From Bacteroidales bacterium (GTDB taxonomy: Bacteria; Bacteroidota; Bacteroidia; Bacteroidales; F082), in the NCBI GenBank assembly GCA_900769945.1, contig CAAGIO010000024.1:36999-100998 (forward strand): 64,000 nucleotides of DNA, read 5' to 3'. The position numbers and the translations under genes are program-made. Below the pieces are notes generated by a model that searched no databases, was not told the DNA's origin, and saw nothing but the letters and a program-made list of their open reading frames with translations. This document shows positions 16,075 to 25,328 of the stretch, piece by piece (the stretch's first letter is position 1; each line of letters opens with the position of its first letter).

Positions 16075-18678
16075 ATGGCTGCTGGTTCGAATGACACTCC
16101 TTTAATGAGACAATATTACGCATTTAAGGCGAAATATCCTGATGCGATGCTGCTTTTCCGTGTCGGTGATTTTTATGAGACTTATGGAGAAGATGCTTTC
16201 AAGGCTTCTGATATTCTTGGTATTGTGCTTACCCGAAGGTCAAATGGTGCGGCTACCGGCTCCGAAATGGCAGGCTTCCCTCATCACGCTCTCGATACTT
16301 ATCTCCCTAAGCTTGTGAGGGCCGGACTGAAGGTGGCTGTTTGTGACCAACTCGAGAGCCCTAAAAACTCTAAGGGCCTTGTGAAACGTGGCGTTGTAGA
16401 ACTTGTTACTCCGGGTATAACGTATAACGACAATGTGTTGCAGCAGAAAGAGAATAATTTTCTTGCCGCTATTCATCTCGACGATAAAGAATCTGGTGTC
16501 GCCTTCCTCGATGTCTCCACAGGCGAGTTCTATCTTACCCAAGGAAATAATGAGTATATTGACAAGCTGCTACAAAGTTTTAATCCTTCAGAGGTGTTGT
16601 GCCAGCGTAATAAACGAAGGAGTTTCGTTGAGGCGTTCGGTGACAGGTACTTTATCACTGTTTTTGACGATTGGGTCTTCACTGAAGACTATGCGAACGA
16701 TATTCTGACACGGCATTTCAACACTGCGTCGTTGAAGGGTTTCGGCGTCAGCGATTTCCCCAAGGGCGTTGTCGCTGCTGGTGCTGCAATACATTATCTG
16801 CATGAGACTCAACATGATAAGATTAGCTATATCACCTCGCTTTCACGTATTGACGAGGGACAATATGTGTGGCTGGATAGGTTTACAGTGAGAAACTTAG
16901 AGCTTATCAGCACCCCGAACCCTAACGCTAAGACTCTCATTGACATCATTGATAAGACGGTGTCGCCTATGGGCTCTCGTCTGTTGCGCCGCTGGATTTC
17001 TCTCCCTATGAAAAATAAAGAACAGATTCAGTCTCGTTATGATGTGGTTGACTACTTCTTTAATAATCATGATGTTATATCAAAGTTCCAAGATGCTGTC
17101 CGTCAGGTTGGTGACCTTGAGCGTCTCGTGTCGAAGGTGTCTCTCGGAAGGGTGAACCCAAGGGAGATGCTTCAGGTGTCTCGCGCCTTGGAACAGGTTA
17201 AGGTGATAAAAAAACTTTGCCTTGAGAGTGGCTTCACTCCTGTTGTCGCCATCGGTGAGCAGATGGCCGAGTGTGATTCTATCTGCCAGCGTATCAAAAA
17301 GGTGGTAAAGGCTGATGCTCCCGTCTTGATGTCTAAAGGTAACTTTATTGCCGATAATGTCGATGCTGAACTTGACGAGCTCAGGGACCTGTCGCGCTCC
17401 GGGAAGGAGTATCTGATGAATATCCAGAGGCGTGAGGTGGAGGCAACGGGCATCACTTCCTTGAAGATCGGCTTTAATAATGTCTTCGGATATTATATGG
17501 AGGTCACCAACGCCCATAAGGATAAGGTGCCTTCGAGTTGGATTAGGAAGCAGACCCTTGCAAATGCCGAACGCTATATCACTGAGGAGCTTAAGGAATA
17601 CGAACAGAAGATTTTAGGTGCTGAAGAGCGTATCCAGATTATTGAGGAACGCGTATATGCTGAGCTTGTTGCCGCCACCACCGAGTATCTCGCGCCAATG
17701 CAACTCGACGCTTCTATTGTCGGAAGAATAGACTGCCTCTCAAACTTTGCATATATCGCATTGAAACACAACTATGTGAAGCCCGATATTGATGATTCTT
17801 ATGTTATCGATATCAAGGAGGGCAGGCACCCCGTGATTGAACAGATGATGCCCGTAGGCGAGGAATATATCTCAAATGATGTGTACCTTGACAGGGATAA
17901 ACAACAGATTATCATAATCACAGGACCTAATATGTCGGGAAAATCTGCTTTGTTGAGGCAGACCGCCCTTATTGTCCTTATGGCACAGATTGGATGTTTC
18001 GTGCCCGCCTCGTATGCCCGTATCGGCCTCGTGGATAAGATTTTCACGCGTGTCGGTGCAAGCGATAACATCTCTTCTGGAGAATCAACGTTTATGGTTG
18101 AGATGAATGAGACGGCCTCTATCCTCAATAATATCTCAAACAGGAGCCTTATCCTTCTTGACGAGATAGGAAGAGGCACAAGCACTTACGACGGGATAAG
18201 CATTGCTTGGGCTATAACAGAATATCTGCACGAACATCGTTATTTCCGTCCGAAAGTGTTGTTCGCTACTCATTATCATGAGCTTATCGAGATGGAGTCG
18301 TCGTTTGGCAGGATTAAGAACTATCATGTCAGCGTGAAGGAGGTCGATAATGACGTGGTGTTCCTTCGGAAGCTTGTTAGGGGAGGCAGCGCGCACAGCT
18401 TCGGTATTCATGTGGCTGCAATGGCGGGAATGCCGAAAAAAGTCATCGACAGAGCGGAGAAACTGCTTTCTATGCTTGAGAAATCTCACTCGCAGACCAA
18501 TTCGGAACAGCCTGTTCAGGAAAATAATAGCATGGATAACATGCAACTGAGCTTCATTCAGCTTGATGATCCTTTGCTTTTGCAGATAAAAGAGGATATT
18601 TTAAACACTAATATCGATACCTTAACACCCGTTGAGGCTCTGATGAAACTAAACGAGATAAAGAAATTGCTTAAATAG
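16075..18678 (+). CDS. mutS: DNA mismatch repair protein MutS
   Basis: An 867-residue mismatch-recognition ATPase of normal MutS1 length. The N-terminal mismatch-binding domain carries GDFYETYGEDA, the Phe-x-Glu motif that stacks on the mispaired base. The connector, lever and clamp domains are full length. The ATPase domain has Walker A GPNMSGKSALLRQ (about 617-629), with Ala after the Walker Ser, then DEIGRGTSTYDG and FATHYHEL. The C-terminal tail (MLEKSHSQ onwards, LDDPLLLQIKEDI) matches the usual MutS end. It is monocistronic with its own promoter. Confidence 0.97.
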   Translation: MAAGSNDTPLMRQYYAFKAKYPDAMLLFRVGDFYETYGEDAFKASDILGIVLTRRSNGAATGSEMAGFPHHALDTYLPKLVRAGLKVAVCDQLESPKNSKGLVKRGVVELVTPGITYNDNVLQQKENNFLAAIHLDDKESGVAFLDVSTGEFYLTQGNNEYIDKLLQSFNPSEVLCQRNKRRSFVEAFGDRYFITVFDDWVFTEDYANDILTRHFNTASLKGFGVSDFPKGVVAAGAAIHYLHETQHDKISYITSLSRIDEGQYVWLDRFTVRNLELISTPNPNAKTLIDIIDKTVSPMGSRLLRRWISLPMKNKEQIQSRYDVVDYFFNNHDVISKFQDAVRQVGDLERLVSKVSLGRVNPREMLQVSRALEQVKVIKKLCLESGFTPVVAIGEQMAECDSICQRIKKVVKADAPVLMSKGNFIADNVDAELDELRDLSRSGKEYLMNIQRREVEATGITSLKIGFNNVFGYYMEVTNAHKDKVPSSWIRKQTLANAERYITEELKEYEQKILGAEERIQIIEERVYAELVAATTEYLAPMQLDASIVGRIDCLSNFAYIALKHNYVKPDIDDSYVIDIKEGRHPVIEQMMPVGEEYISNDVYLDRDKQQIIIITGPNMSGKSALLRQTALIVLMAQIGCFVPASYARIGLVDKIFTRVGASDNISSGESTFMVEMNETASILNNISNRSLILLDEIGRGTSTYDGISIAWAITEYLHEHRYFRPKVLFATHYHELIEMESSFGRIKNYHVSVKEVDNDVVFLRKLVRGGSAHSFGIHVAAMAGMPKKVIDRAEKLLSMLEKSHSQTNSEQPVQENNSMDNMQLSFIQLDDPLLLQIKEDILNTNIDTLTPVEALMKLNEIKKLLK

Positions 18679-18729
18679 GTGTTGATTATCAATTTAATAT
18701 AAAATAATAAAAATATTTGAAAAAAATCC

Positions 18730-18759
18730 TTGACAGCATTGAAAAAAACTGTATTTTTG
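18730..18759 (+). promoter_or_regulatory. Promoter of the tRNA-Gly pair
   Basis: TTG at 18730-18732 and TATTTTTG at 18752-18759 are separated by 19 bases, an excellent match to the Bacteroidota -33/-7 pattern, 15 bases before the first tRNA. Confidence 0.8.
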
Positions 18760-18774
18760 CAGCGTAAAAACCAA

Positions 18775-18850
<76 letters not shown>

Positions 18851-18856
18851 CGTTTT

Positions 18857-18929
<73 letters not shown>

Positions 18930-18933
18930 CTTA

Positions 18934-18960
18934 ATCCCGATCATAGTATCGGGATTTTTT
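18934..18960 (+). terminator. Terminator after the tRNA-Gly pair
   Basis: ATCCCGAT (18934-18941) and ATCGGGAT (18948-18955) form an 8-base stem with loop CATAGT, followed by a run of six T. Confidence 0.85.
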
Positions 18961-18974
18961 AAATGCAGGATAGT

Positions 18975-19059
18975 GCCTGAGTGGCGGAATAGGTAGACGC
19001 GCCGGACTTAAAATCCTGTGCCCATTGTGGGCGTGCCGGTTCGATTCCGGCCTCAGGTA
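18975..19059 (+). tRNA. tRNA-Leu(UAA)
   Basis: An 85-base class II tRNA. The acceptor is GCCTGAG/CTCAGGT (with a terminal G-T pair) and discriminator A. The anticodon loop CTTAAAA gives anticodon TAA for UUA codons. The long variable arm TGCCCATTGTGGGCG and T-arm CCGGTTCGATTCCGG are typical for tRNA-Leu. CCA is not encoded. Confidence 0.93.
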
Positions 19060-19062
19060 CTG

Positions 19063-19103
19063 AAAAACGAGCGGGTTCAAAAATCATTTTTGAACCCGCT
19101 CGT
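19063..19103 (-). terminator. Strong terminator for the SGNH hydrolase gene
   Basis: A perfect 17-base inverted repeat (19067-19083 with 19087-19103, loop TCA). On the minus strand it is followed by TTTTTC, so it ends the convergent hydrolase gene 17 bases after its stop. It may also fold in the tRNA-Leu transcript, where no T-run follows. Confidence 0.85.
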
Positions 19104-19120
19104 CACTTATATCCCCGTTC

Positions 19121-20128
19121 CTATCTGAGTATCTTCCTGACCTCAGTATCTCCCGTCTCCTTGTCCGTTATCTTCACAATGATGACTCCTTTCGCACCTT
19201 CTATATCTATCACGCTGTCACCCGCGAATTCTGCTGCCGCAACCTCAACGCCTCTGACATCATATACTCTCACGGTCACCTCGTTTCCCTTGCTCGTCTC
19301 AATGTTTAACTTCCCGTCCTTGATGAACATCTGATAGCCGCTCTCCATTGTCGTCTCCTCTGTCATTGTCGGGACTCCTGTTACTGTGTAAGCCGCCTTC
19401 TGCAAATATGTGGCGTCCTTATCCCCAATCTCTTCCGGAAACCACAGTCCCTCCGGACTCTCCTCGAATATCAAAGTGTAAAACACGCAGGCTGCAAGAT
19501 AACTGCCATGTATCGATGGGTGGCTGTTGTCTCCCGAATGTAAGACGAGGTCGCTGTCTCCTAAGACATACTTCCATGCTAATCCTACCGGCGCTATCAT
19601 ACTCCCGAACTTGTCGGCACAGCTGTTGTACGCACTCGCCAAGGTGTCTTGCATGTGGTTGAAATCCTCAAAGGCAACGCTGCAATAAGTGCCTTCTCCA
19701 TAGTTAGCACATTGCTGCCCGCCATAACGCCTGCCCCATGTCATATATCCTATCATCTGCGCATCTTCGTTGTATTTCATTGTGGTGTCGCGCAGCATCT
19801 GCCAGCCTTTCTCCATATAACTGCGGTAATATTCAATCGTTGGAAGCTGGCTCTGCTCTTGCAGGACAACATAATCCCAGTTGCCTTCCTTGATGAGGTT
19901 CAGGCTCGTGCTGTTCTCGGCATGCTGTAATAACAGATGCCCGCCGGGAGTGGAGCTCGCATAATAGACGTTCTTCCCGTTGCTCTCAGCAATCTTCGCT
20001 ACAAGCTGTGGAAGGTTGTTGACAGCGGTGTATGAGTTCCCAAGAAATAAAATGTTAACATCTCCTTGTGCCTTGATATTATTGGTAATCAATAATAACA
20101 GTGTGATAATGGTAAAAAATCTCCTCAT
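19121..20128 (-). CDS. Secreted SGNH/GDSL-type hydrolase with T9SS sorting domain
   Basis: A 335-residue exported protein with signal peptide MRRFFTIITLLLLITNNIKA. It has an SGNH-like fold: NILFLGNSYTAVNNLP (block I with the putative nucleophile Ser in GNS), VVLQEQSQLP (Asn/Gln oxyanion block) and DNSHPSIHGSYLAA (the Asp/His block with SHPS). This resembles the DUF4886-type SGNH hydrolases of Bacteroidota. The last 75 residues form a T9SS domain (VTVRVYDVRGVEV, KGVIIVKI, ending VRKILR). Esterase or carbohydrate deacetylase activity is likely from family, but the substrate is unknown. Confidence 0.8.
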   Translation of the reverse strand: MRRFFTIITLLLLITNNIKAQGDVNILFLGNSYTAVNNLPQLVAKIAESNGKNVYYASSTPGGHLLLQHAENSTSLNLIKEGNWDYVVLQEQSQLPTIEYYRSYMEKGWQMLRDTTMKYNEDAQMIGYMTWGRRYGGQQCANYGEGTYCSVAFEDFNHMQDTLASAYNSCADKFGSMIAPVGLAWKYVLGDSDLVLHSGDNSHPSIHGSYLAACVFYTLIFEESPEGLWFPEEIGDKDATYLQKAAYTVTGVPTMTEETTMESGYQMFIKDGKLNIETSKGNEVTVRVYDVRGVEVAAAEFAGDSVIDIEGAKGVIIVKITDKETGDTEVRKILR

Positions 20129-20165
20129 AAATTCTATTTTTTCATATTTGTTTGATTAATGTGTG

Positions 20166-20173
20166 CAAATATA
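20166..20173 (-). promoter_or_regulatory. -7 box for the SGNH hydrolase gene
   Basis: On the minus strand this reads TATATTTG, 38 bases before the start codon and divergent from the yitT-like promoter. Confidence 0.65.
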
Positions 20174-20205
20174 ACACATGTTTTTATTGTTCTTTAAAAA
20201 TTTTA

Positions 20206-20213
20206 TATTTTTG
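20206..20213 (+). promoter_or_regulatory. -7 box for the YitT-family gene
   Basis: TATTTTTG matches the consensus and lies 18 bases before ATG 20232, which supports that start over the upstream TTG-type start at 20178. Confidence 0.65.
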
Positions 20214-20231
20214 CAAAAAATTTCATTCATT

Positions 20232-21116
20232 ATGAATAAGTCATCAAGTGTATTAGTTGAAGTAAAAAACTATTTGGTTATCACTGTCTGCATGTTTATT
20301 ATTGCCCTCGGATGGACGGCTTTCCTCATCCCAAACAATATGTTGGGCGGCGGTGTCAACGGTATTGCTACTATAGTATATTGGGTTACAGGGCTTTCGA
20401 CGGGTATTACGATTTTTGCTCTCAACCTTATTCTTATAGTTTTTGCGTTTAAGATTCTTGGATGGCGATTTGGTATCAAGACCATATATTGTATCTTCAC
20501 CATGTCGTTCTTCTTCTCATTTTTGCAGGGTGTTATCGGTGATTTGCCTGTGATTTCCGATAAGTTGCTGGCTGCAATCATCGGCGGCGGCATCGGCGGT
20601 TTTGCTAACGGCATCATCTTCATCGCCGGCGGAAGCACCGGTGGGGTGGATATCATCACTATGGTGGTGAATAAATATAGAAACATCTCTCTCGGAAAGT
20701 TCACCCTCGCAATGAATCTCGTCATTATCGGTGCCTCGTTCTTTGTCTTCACTGACATGGCTTACCTTGAACGTTTCGAGTTGATAATCTATAGTCTTGT
20801 GGGTAACTTTATTAGCAGTTACTGTATGGACCTTGCTTTCACGGGAAGCAAGCAGTCGGTGCAGCTGTTTATCTTCTCGGCCAAGTCTCAGGTTATTGCC
20901 GACCGTATTGGTAATGAACTACATAGAGGTGTTACAGTGATTAAGGGAACGGGCTGGTACTCGAAGCAGGAAAGCGATATCCTGATGGCAGTGGTTCGTA
21001 AGACCGAAAGTCAGTCGGTTATTAGGATTGTGAAGCAGGAGGATCCGAGGGCGTTCGTGTCTGTCAACACTGTGATGGGCGTTTATGGCAAGGGTTTTGA
21101 GGCAATGAAGAAATAA
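20232..21116 (+). CDS. YitT family membrane protein (DUF161 + DUF2179)
   Basis: A 294-residue protein with five to six membrane segments in the first ~190 residues, including IPNNMLGGGVNGIATIVYW, AAIIGGGIGGFANGIIF and GGSTGGVDIITMVVNKY, the hallmark Gly-rich repeats of the YitT family. A soluble C-terminal DUF2179 domain (about 215-294) includes HRGVTVIKGTGWYSKQES and FVSVNTVMGVYGKGF. The molecular function of this family is not established; transport has been suggested by others. Start ATG 20232 follows the -7 box closely. Confidence 0.88.
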   Translation: MNKSSSVLVEVKNYLVITVCMFIIALGWTAFLIPNNMLGGGVNGIATIVYWVTGLSTGITIFALNLILIVFAFKILGWRFGIKTIYCIFTMSFFFSFLQGVIGDLPVISDKLLAAIIGGGIGGFANGIIFIAGGSTGGVDIITMVVNKYRNISLGKFTLAMNLVIIGASFFVFTDMAYLERFELIIYSLVGNFISSYCMDLAFTGSKQSVQLFIFSAKSQVIADRIGNELHRGVTVIKGTGWYSKQESDILMAVVRKTESQSVIRIVKQEDPRAFVSVNTVMGVYGKGFEAMKK

Positions 21117-21141
21117 TCCTAATACCTTGTTAATATATGGG

Positions 21142-21182
21142 TCCCTGTCTTTACCTATCGGGTTAGATGGGGATTATTTTTT
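21142..21182 (+). terminator. Probable terminator after the YitT-family gene
   Basis: TCCCTGTCT (21142-21150) pairs with AGATGGGGA (21165-21173) with two G-T wobbles, an inner ACC/GGT extends the fold, and a TTATTTTTTA tail follows. Confidence 0.6.
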
Positions 21183-21284
21183 ATGAAGTGATAATGTGTT
21201 TGGTTCGCTTTGTTTAATTTCGATTGTGTAGTGAACCATCATGTTGGCGGTTGCATCCAACTCATTGCTGAATACATCTCTTTT

Positions 21285-21335
21285 TTCAGTAAAAAAATAT
21301 CGGAGACGAATCCTAATTGAAAGAATTCGTCTCCG
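21285..21335 (-). terminator. Terminator of the exported C1-type peptidase pair
   Basis: TCGGAGACGAAT (21300-21311) and ATTCGTCTCCGA (21324-21335) form a perfect 12-base stem. On the minus strand it is followed by TATTTTTTT, just after the stop of the peptidase gene at 21357. Confidence 0.8.
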
Positions 21336-21356
21336 ACAATGTGTTAAAAGATGATA

Positions 21357-22583
21357 TTATTTGATACCAAGTTTCTTCTTGATGTCTTTTGGAAGAGCGT
21401 CTTTGTGAACGATGATGTTCAAGGTTTTGTAGCGGACGAAAGCTTCTGAGGCATACCATATTCCGTTGTAGTTACCGGCTTCGCCCCATGAGTTCTTAAC
21501 CATGAAATATTCGTTGCCCATCTGGTCTTTTGCCTTGCCGTAGATAACCATTCCATGGTCGTCAGTTGTCTCGTAGTTGTTGTAGGCGTCGATACGGTCT
21601 TGGTCGTTGACCCAGCGTTGTGGGGTAGGTTTGCTCATAGCCTCTTTCTGTCTGTCGGCTGCGCTAAGTCCGTTCCAATGTGCATAGTCTGTGCCGGCTT
21701 TGTCTGTTGACTCGTTCTTGATGTCTGGGAGTACGCAGATGCCTGACATCTTGCCTCTGAGCCAGCCTCTCTCGCTGACGTCGGCGCCCCAAGCGATAGG
21801 GTAGCCTTTGTCGATGGCGTTGTTCATGACGGCCATGAACTCATCAATAGGAAGGTTGTAAGCAGTGCCCCAGCGCCAGTTGTCCTGAACCTCAATGACG
21901 AAAGGTTCATACCATGGCTGGTGTGCGAATGATGCTAAGTTGACATAGTCGTCCATGTTGAGGCCTGTTGATGCGGCAAATGACTGAGGAGTGTATTCCT
22001 TGCCTTCGTAAACGAATGTCTCAGGGCATGTTCCGAGATAAGCGTCAAGGATGCCGTTGAGGGCGTTCTTCCAGAGAGGAGTGTGGTTCTCGTCTGTGCC
22101 GAGTTGGAGTGTCTTGCATTTGATGACACCGTCGATGAATGGGTCGCATACTGAAGAGAACTCGCTGAAGTCGGAGAGGCTGTCACCGTGCATCTGTCCA
22201 GCTCTCATCTCAACGTCAGGGACGAGGCCGTAATGACGTATTGCATAGATGACATCACCGAACGAGCCGCCTTGAGAGAATGAGACATCGCCGTGTGTGC
22301 GTACAGCCTTGTCAGCTCTGTCCTGATAAGTCTTGTAAACGATGTACATCTCAGAGAAATCATACTCTGGTTTTCCCATACGAAGGAGTTCTGCCTCGAA
22401 GAATCCGAGTGATGAGTAGCACCAGCATGTACCTGCCATGTTCTGGTCCTTTACAGGTGTGATAGGCAATTCTTTGATAACTTCAAATTTGTAGCCTTCT
22501 TCTTCTGTTTCTGTTGCTTCCTGTGCGAAAGCTGGCACGCTTGCTATCATTGCAGCTGCCAAAATCAAATGTTTGAATCTCAT
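21357..22583 (-). CDS. Exported C1-type cysteine peptidase (aminopeptidase C/bleomycin hydrolase-like)
   Basis: A 408-residue exported papain-fold peptidase. Signal peptide MRFKHLILAAAMIASVPAFA. The active site is complete: Gln47 (VKDQNMAGTCW, oxyanion), Cys53, His343 (TTDDHGMVI) and Asn364 (VKNSWGEAG). The layout, with a long insertion between Cys and His, matches the aminopeptidase C/bleomycin hydrolase (PepC) group. PepC itself is usually cytosolic, whereas this one carries a signal peptide. It probably trims peptides in the periplasm or at the surface. It follows its paralog by 9 bases in the same operon. Confidence 0.88.
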   Translation of the reverse strand: MRFKHLILAAAMIASVPAFAQEATETEEEGYKFEVIKELPITPVKDQNMAGTCWCYSSLGFFEAELLRMGKPEYDFSEMYIVYKTYQDRADKAVRTHGDVSFSQGGSFGDVIYAIRHYGLVPDVEMRAGQMHGDSLSDFSEFSSVCDPFIDGVIKCKTLQLGTDENHTPLWKNALNGILDAYLGTCPETFVYEGKEYTPQSFAASTGLNMDDYVNLASFAHQPWYEPFVIEVQDNWRWGTAYNLPIDEFMAVMNNAIDKGYPIAWGADVSERGWLRGKMSGICVLPDIKNESTDKAGTDYAHWNGLSAADRQKEAMSKPTPQRWVNDQDRIDAYNNYETTDDHGMVIYGKAKDQMGNEYFMVKNSWGEAGNYNGIWYASEAFVRYKTLNIIVHKDALPKDIKKKLGIK

Positions 22584-22592
22584 TTTTTTAGA

Positions 22593-23804
22593 TTATTTAA
22601 TATTTAATTTGTCTTTCATTGACTGTGTCAAGCCTTCTTTGTTCAAGGTGAAGAAGATGGTGTGGAGCCTTACAAAAGGAACGGAGCAGTACCAATATCC
22701 TTTATATTCGCCGGCCTCTCCCCATGAGTTTTTCACCTTATAATATTTGTTGCCGTTCTGGTCGTGAGCTATTCCTACTATCAGCATGCTGTGGTCGTCG
22801 GTGGTGTTCCATGTGTCGTATGCCTCTTGGTGCATCTCATCGGTCACCTCGTCGATTTCTGGCATCACACTCTCGAATTTGTACATGCTCTCGCGTATCT
22901 CTTCATCGGTCATCTTCTTGTATCTCTTTGGGTCGCTTTGTCTTATCTTCTCGATGTCGTCGGTGAGGACAACGGCGGCTCCGGCCTTGCGTGAGAAGCC
23001 TTTGTCGCTGACATCTTGCGCCCAACCTACTGTGTATCCGTTGTTTAACGCGTTGTCAAGCTCTTCCATAAGCTCGTCAAGCGTCATGTTGTAGGTGTCA
23101 GTGGCCGTCCAGTTGTCCTGAATATAGATGTTGAACGGCTTGTACATCTCTTTATGAAGGTATGCTCCTATCTGTACATAGTCGTTGATGTTTAACGGAT
23201 ATTTCTCGGCAAAGGTCTTTGGAGTGTATTTTACACCTTCATATTCAAACTCTGTAGGCACCTCTCCAAGATAAACGTCAAGAATCTTGTCCATCATCTT
23301 AGGATATACTCCGGGCATGAGGCGTCCATTCTTCTTTGAGATAACAACCTTTGCGTACTCGTTGATAAGGCTATGCATCTCCCAATGGTTATGCCTGTCC
23401 TCCCCAAGGACCAAGCCTGTATAGTAATCTTGCGGAATCATTCCTTTTTCTGTCAGAGCATAAAGAACGTCAATAACTTCGCCTCCACAGCTTATTGTTG
23501 ACTCCCCGTGAAGCCTTACGTATTTCTCGAACTTGGTGTTGTATGCCCAGCGGTCGAAATACATCTCTGATAGGTTGAGGACTACGCCGTATTTCCTTAA
23601 TATCTCGGCCTCGACGAAGCCTGTGCCGGCAAAGTCCCAGCATGTTCCCGAACTCCCTTGGTTCTGTACAATGGTGTGAGGAACCTCTATGTCATCAACA
23701 AATTGATAAACAGGCTTATCGTTATTCTGTGCCTGTATTGTCGTTTGCAATGCTAATAATAGTGCAGACGCAAAGAATAGTGTACACTTCAAATTTCTTT
23801 TCAT
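22593..23804 (-). CDS. Exported C1-type cysteine peptidase, paralog of the downstream gene
   Basis: A 403-residue exported papain-fold peptidase with signal peptide ending near TTIQAQ. The catalytic set is complete: Gln49 (VQNQGSSGTCW), Cys55, His338 (TTDDHSMLIVG) and Asn359 (VKNSWGEAG). It shares plan and many blocks with the downstream gene (YTPKTFAEKYPLNINDYVQI against YTPQSFAASTGLNMDDYVNL), so the pair arose by tandem duplication. It is the promoter-proximal gene, with a -7 box at 23826-23833. Confidence 0.88.
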   Translation of the reverse strand: MKRNLKCTLFFASALLLALQTTIQAQNNDKPVYQFVDDIEVPHTIVQNQGSSGTCWDFAGTGFVEAEILRKYGVVLNLSEMYFDRWAYNTKFEKYVRLHGESTISCGGEVIDVLYALTEKGMIPQDYYTGLVLGEDRHNHWEMHSLINEYAKVVISKKNGRLMPGVYPKMMDKILDVYLGEVPTEFEYEGVKYTPKTFAEKYPLNINDYVQIGAYLHKEMYKPFNIYIQDNWTATDTYNMTLDELMEELDNALNNGYTVGWAQDVSDKGFSRKAGAAVVLTDDIEKIRQSDPKRYKKMTDEEIRESMYKFESVMPEIDEVTDEMHQEAYDTWNTTDDHSMLIVGIAHDQNGNKYYKVKNSWGEAGEYKGYWYCSVPFVRLHTIFFTLNKEGLTQSMKDKLNIK

Positions 23805-23825
23805 GTTGGCTTAATTTTTTGTGTA

Positions 23826-23833
23826 CAAAAATA
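23826..23833 (-). promoter_or_regulatory. -7 box for the tandem peptidase operon
   Basis: On the minus strand this reads TATTTTTG, 22 bases before the start of the first peptidase gene. Confidence 0.6.
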
Positions 23834-24004
23834 GTAAATTATTTCTAATGAGGTCTATTATTTTAAAAAGATTTTAAATACTATGAAAACGGCTTCTTTT
23901 TTCAAAAATATTGCTTCTTCACCTTATATTATATGCCTTTATCGCCTCTCACTGTTTTTTTTCAAAAAAATAAAAAATTTATGTCGTTTAGTAAAATGTT
24001 TTAC

Positions 24005-24012
24005 TATCTTTG
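24005..24012 (+). promoter_or_regulatory. -7 box for the cysteate synthase-like gene
   Basis: TATCTTTG matches TAnnTTTG and lies 18 bases before the start codon. Confidence 0.65.
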
Positions 24013-24029
24013 CAACATAATTTAAAGTT

Positions 24030-25328
24030 ATGAGTTTTAAACCTACAAAATACCAGATTTCTTGTGTAGCAGATGGCCGCACATGTGACGATAATGGTTG
24101 GATGCTTGATTTTCCGAATGCGGAGAAGCCGAGTTTGATTCGTGCAGTATATGAGAAGAAACAATTGGAGGTGAAGGATGATGAGAGCCTCGGACTATAT
24201 CGTTTTGCTGATTGGTTACCTATAAAGAAATTGTTGAAACATCCTTCATGTCCTGTCACATACAAGAGTGAGGGGCTTGCTAAGGCATTAGGGCTTAATA
24301 ATTTATTTATCACGTTCAATGGATATTATCCGGCTATTGGAGCTAAGATGCGCACATGTTCATTCAAGGAGACGGAGGCATATTCGGTATGTGCCCGCCT
24401 TGATTCGGAGCAGCTCGACAAGGTGATGGTTGTCTCCTCGGCTGGTAATACCGCCCGTGCCTTCGCTCAGGTGTGTTCGGATAATAATATCAAGCTTCTG
24501 CTGACGGTGCCGGAAGATAATATCAACGCGTTATGGTTTGAGAAACCGCTGAACCCTTGTGTGAAACTGTTATGCACAGAGTCGGGAAGCGATTATTTTG
24601 ACGCTATCAATCTTGGAAATATCGTTTGCGAGCTTGACGGGTTCTTCGCTGAGGGTGGTGCAAAGAACATTGCCCGTCGCGATGGCATGGGCACCACAAT
24701 GCTTTCTGCCACTACCTTCATGGGACGCATCCCTGACTTCTATTTCCAAGCTGTCGGCAGCGGCACCGGCGCAATAGCCGCATGGGAGGCTAACTTGCGT
24801 TTCATTGAAGACGGACGTTTCGGAAACACTAAGACACGTCTCTTCGTCTCTCAAAACAAACCGTTTACTCCAATGTATGACGCATGGAAGCAGTCGTCTC
24901 GCGCAATGCTACCTTATGACGCCGAACAGGCTCGCCATGACGCGGCTGCGATTTGTGCGAAGGTGCTCTCTAACCGTAAGCCGCCTTACTCGATTTGCGG
25001 TGGACTCTTCGACGCACTCCTCGATTCTAATGGCGATATGTTTGCTGTGTCGAACGATGAGCTCCGCGCCGCTTGTAAGATGTTTGAAGAGCTCGAAGGT
25101 GTCGATATCTACTCTGCCTCTGGCGTTGCAACGGCTTCCCTTATCCAAGCAGTTGATAATAAGCAAGTTGGAGCCGATGACTATATCATGCTGAATATCA
25201 CCGGCGGTGGTGAGAAACATTTCATGGATTCACATGACGCTTCTTATCTAAAACCTGACCATGTGTTCGGAGTGAACGCTACTAAAGAGGAGATAAAGGA
25301 TTTCGTTACAAATAACCTTAATTGGTAA
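24030..25328 (+). CDS. Cysteate synthase-like PLP enzyme (threonine synthase paralog)
   Basis: A 432-residue fold-type II PLP enzyme related to threonine synthase. CSFKETEAYSV carries the PLP lysine, VVSSAGNTARAFA binds the phosphate or sulfonate group, and AVGSGTGAIAAWE and LNITGGGEKHF complete the cofactor pocket. Its overall sequence matches, from memory, Bacteroidota proteins annotated as cysteate synthase, the enzyme that replaces the phosphate of O-phosphoserine with sulfite. In Bacteroidota, cysteate is a precursor of sulfonolipids (capnine, sulfobacin); in methanogens it feeds coenzyme M. The gene stands alone between its promoter and a terminator. Alternative: a threonine synthase with diverged specificity. 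Confidence 0.75.
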   Translation: MSFKPTKYQISCVADGRTCDDNGWMLDFPNAEKPSLIRAVYEKKQLEVKDDESLGLYRFADWLPIKKLLKHPSCPVTYKSEGLAKALGLNNLFITFNGYYPAIGAKMRTCSFKETEAYSVCARLDSEQLDKVMVVSSAGNTARAFAQVCSDNNIKLLLTVPEDNINALWFEKPLNPCVKLLCTESGSDYFDAINLGNIVCELDGFFAEGGAKNIARRDGMGTTMLSATTFMGRIPDFYFQAVGSGTGAIAAWEANLRFIEDGRFGNTKTRLFVSQNKPFTPMYDAWKQSSRAMLPYDAEQARHDAAAICAKVLSNRKPPYSICGGLFDALLDSNGDMFAVSNDELRAACKMFEELEGVDIYSASGVATASLIQAVDNKQVGADDYIMLNITGGGEKHFMDSHDASYLKPDHVFGVNATKEEIKDFVTNNLNW

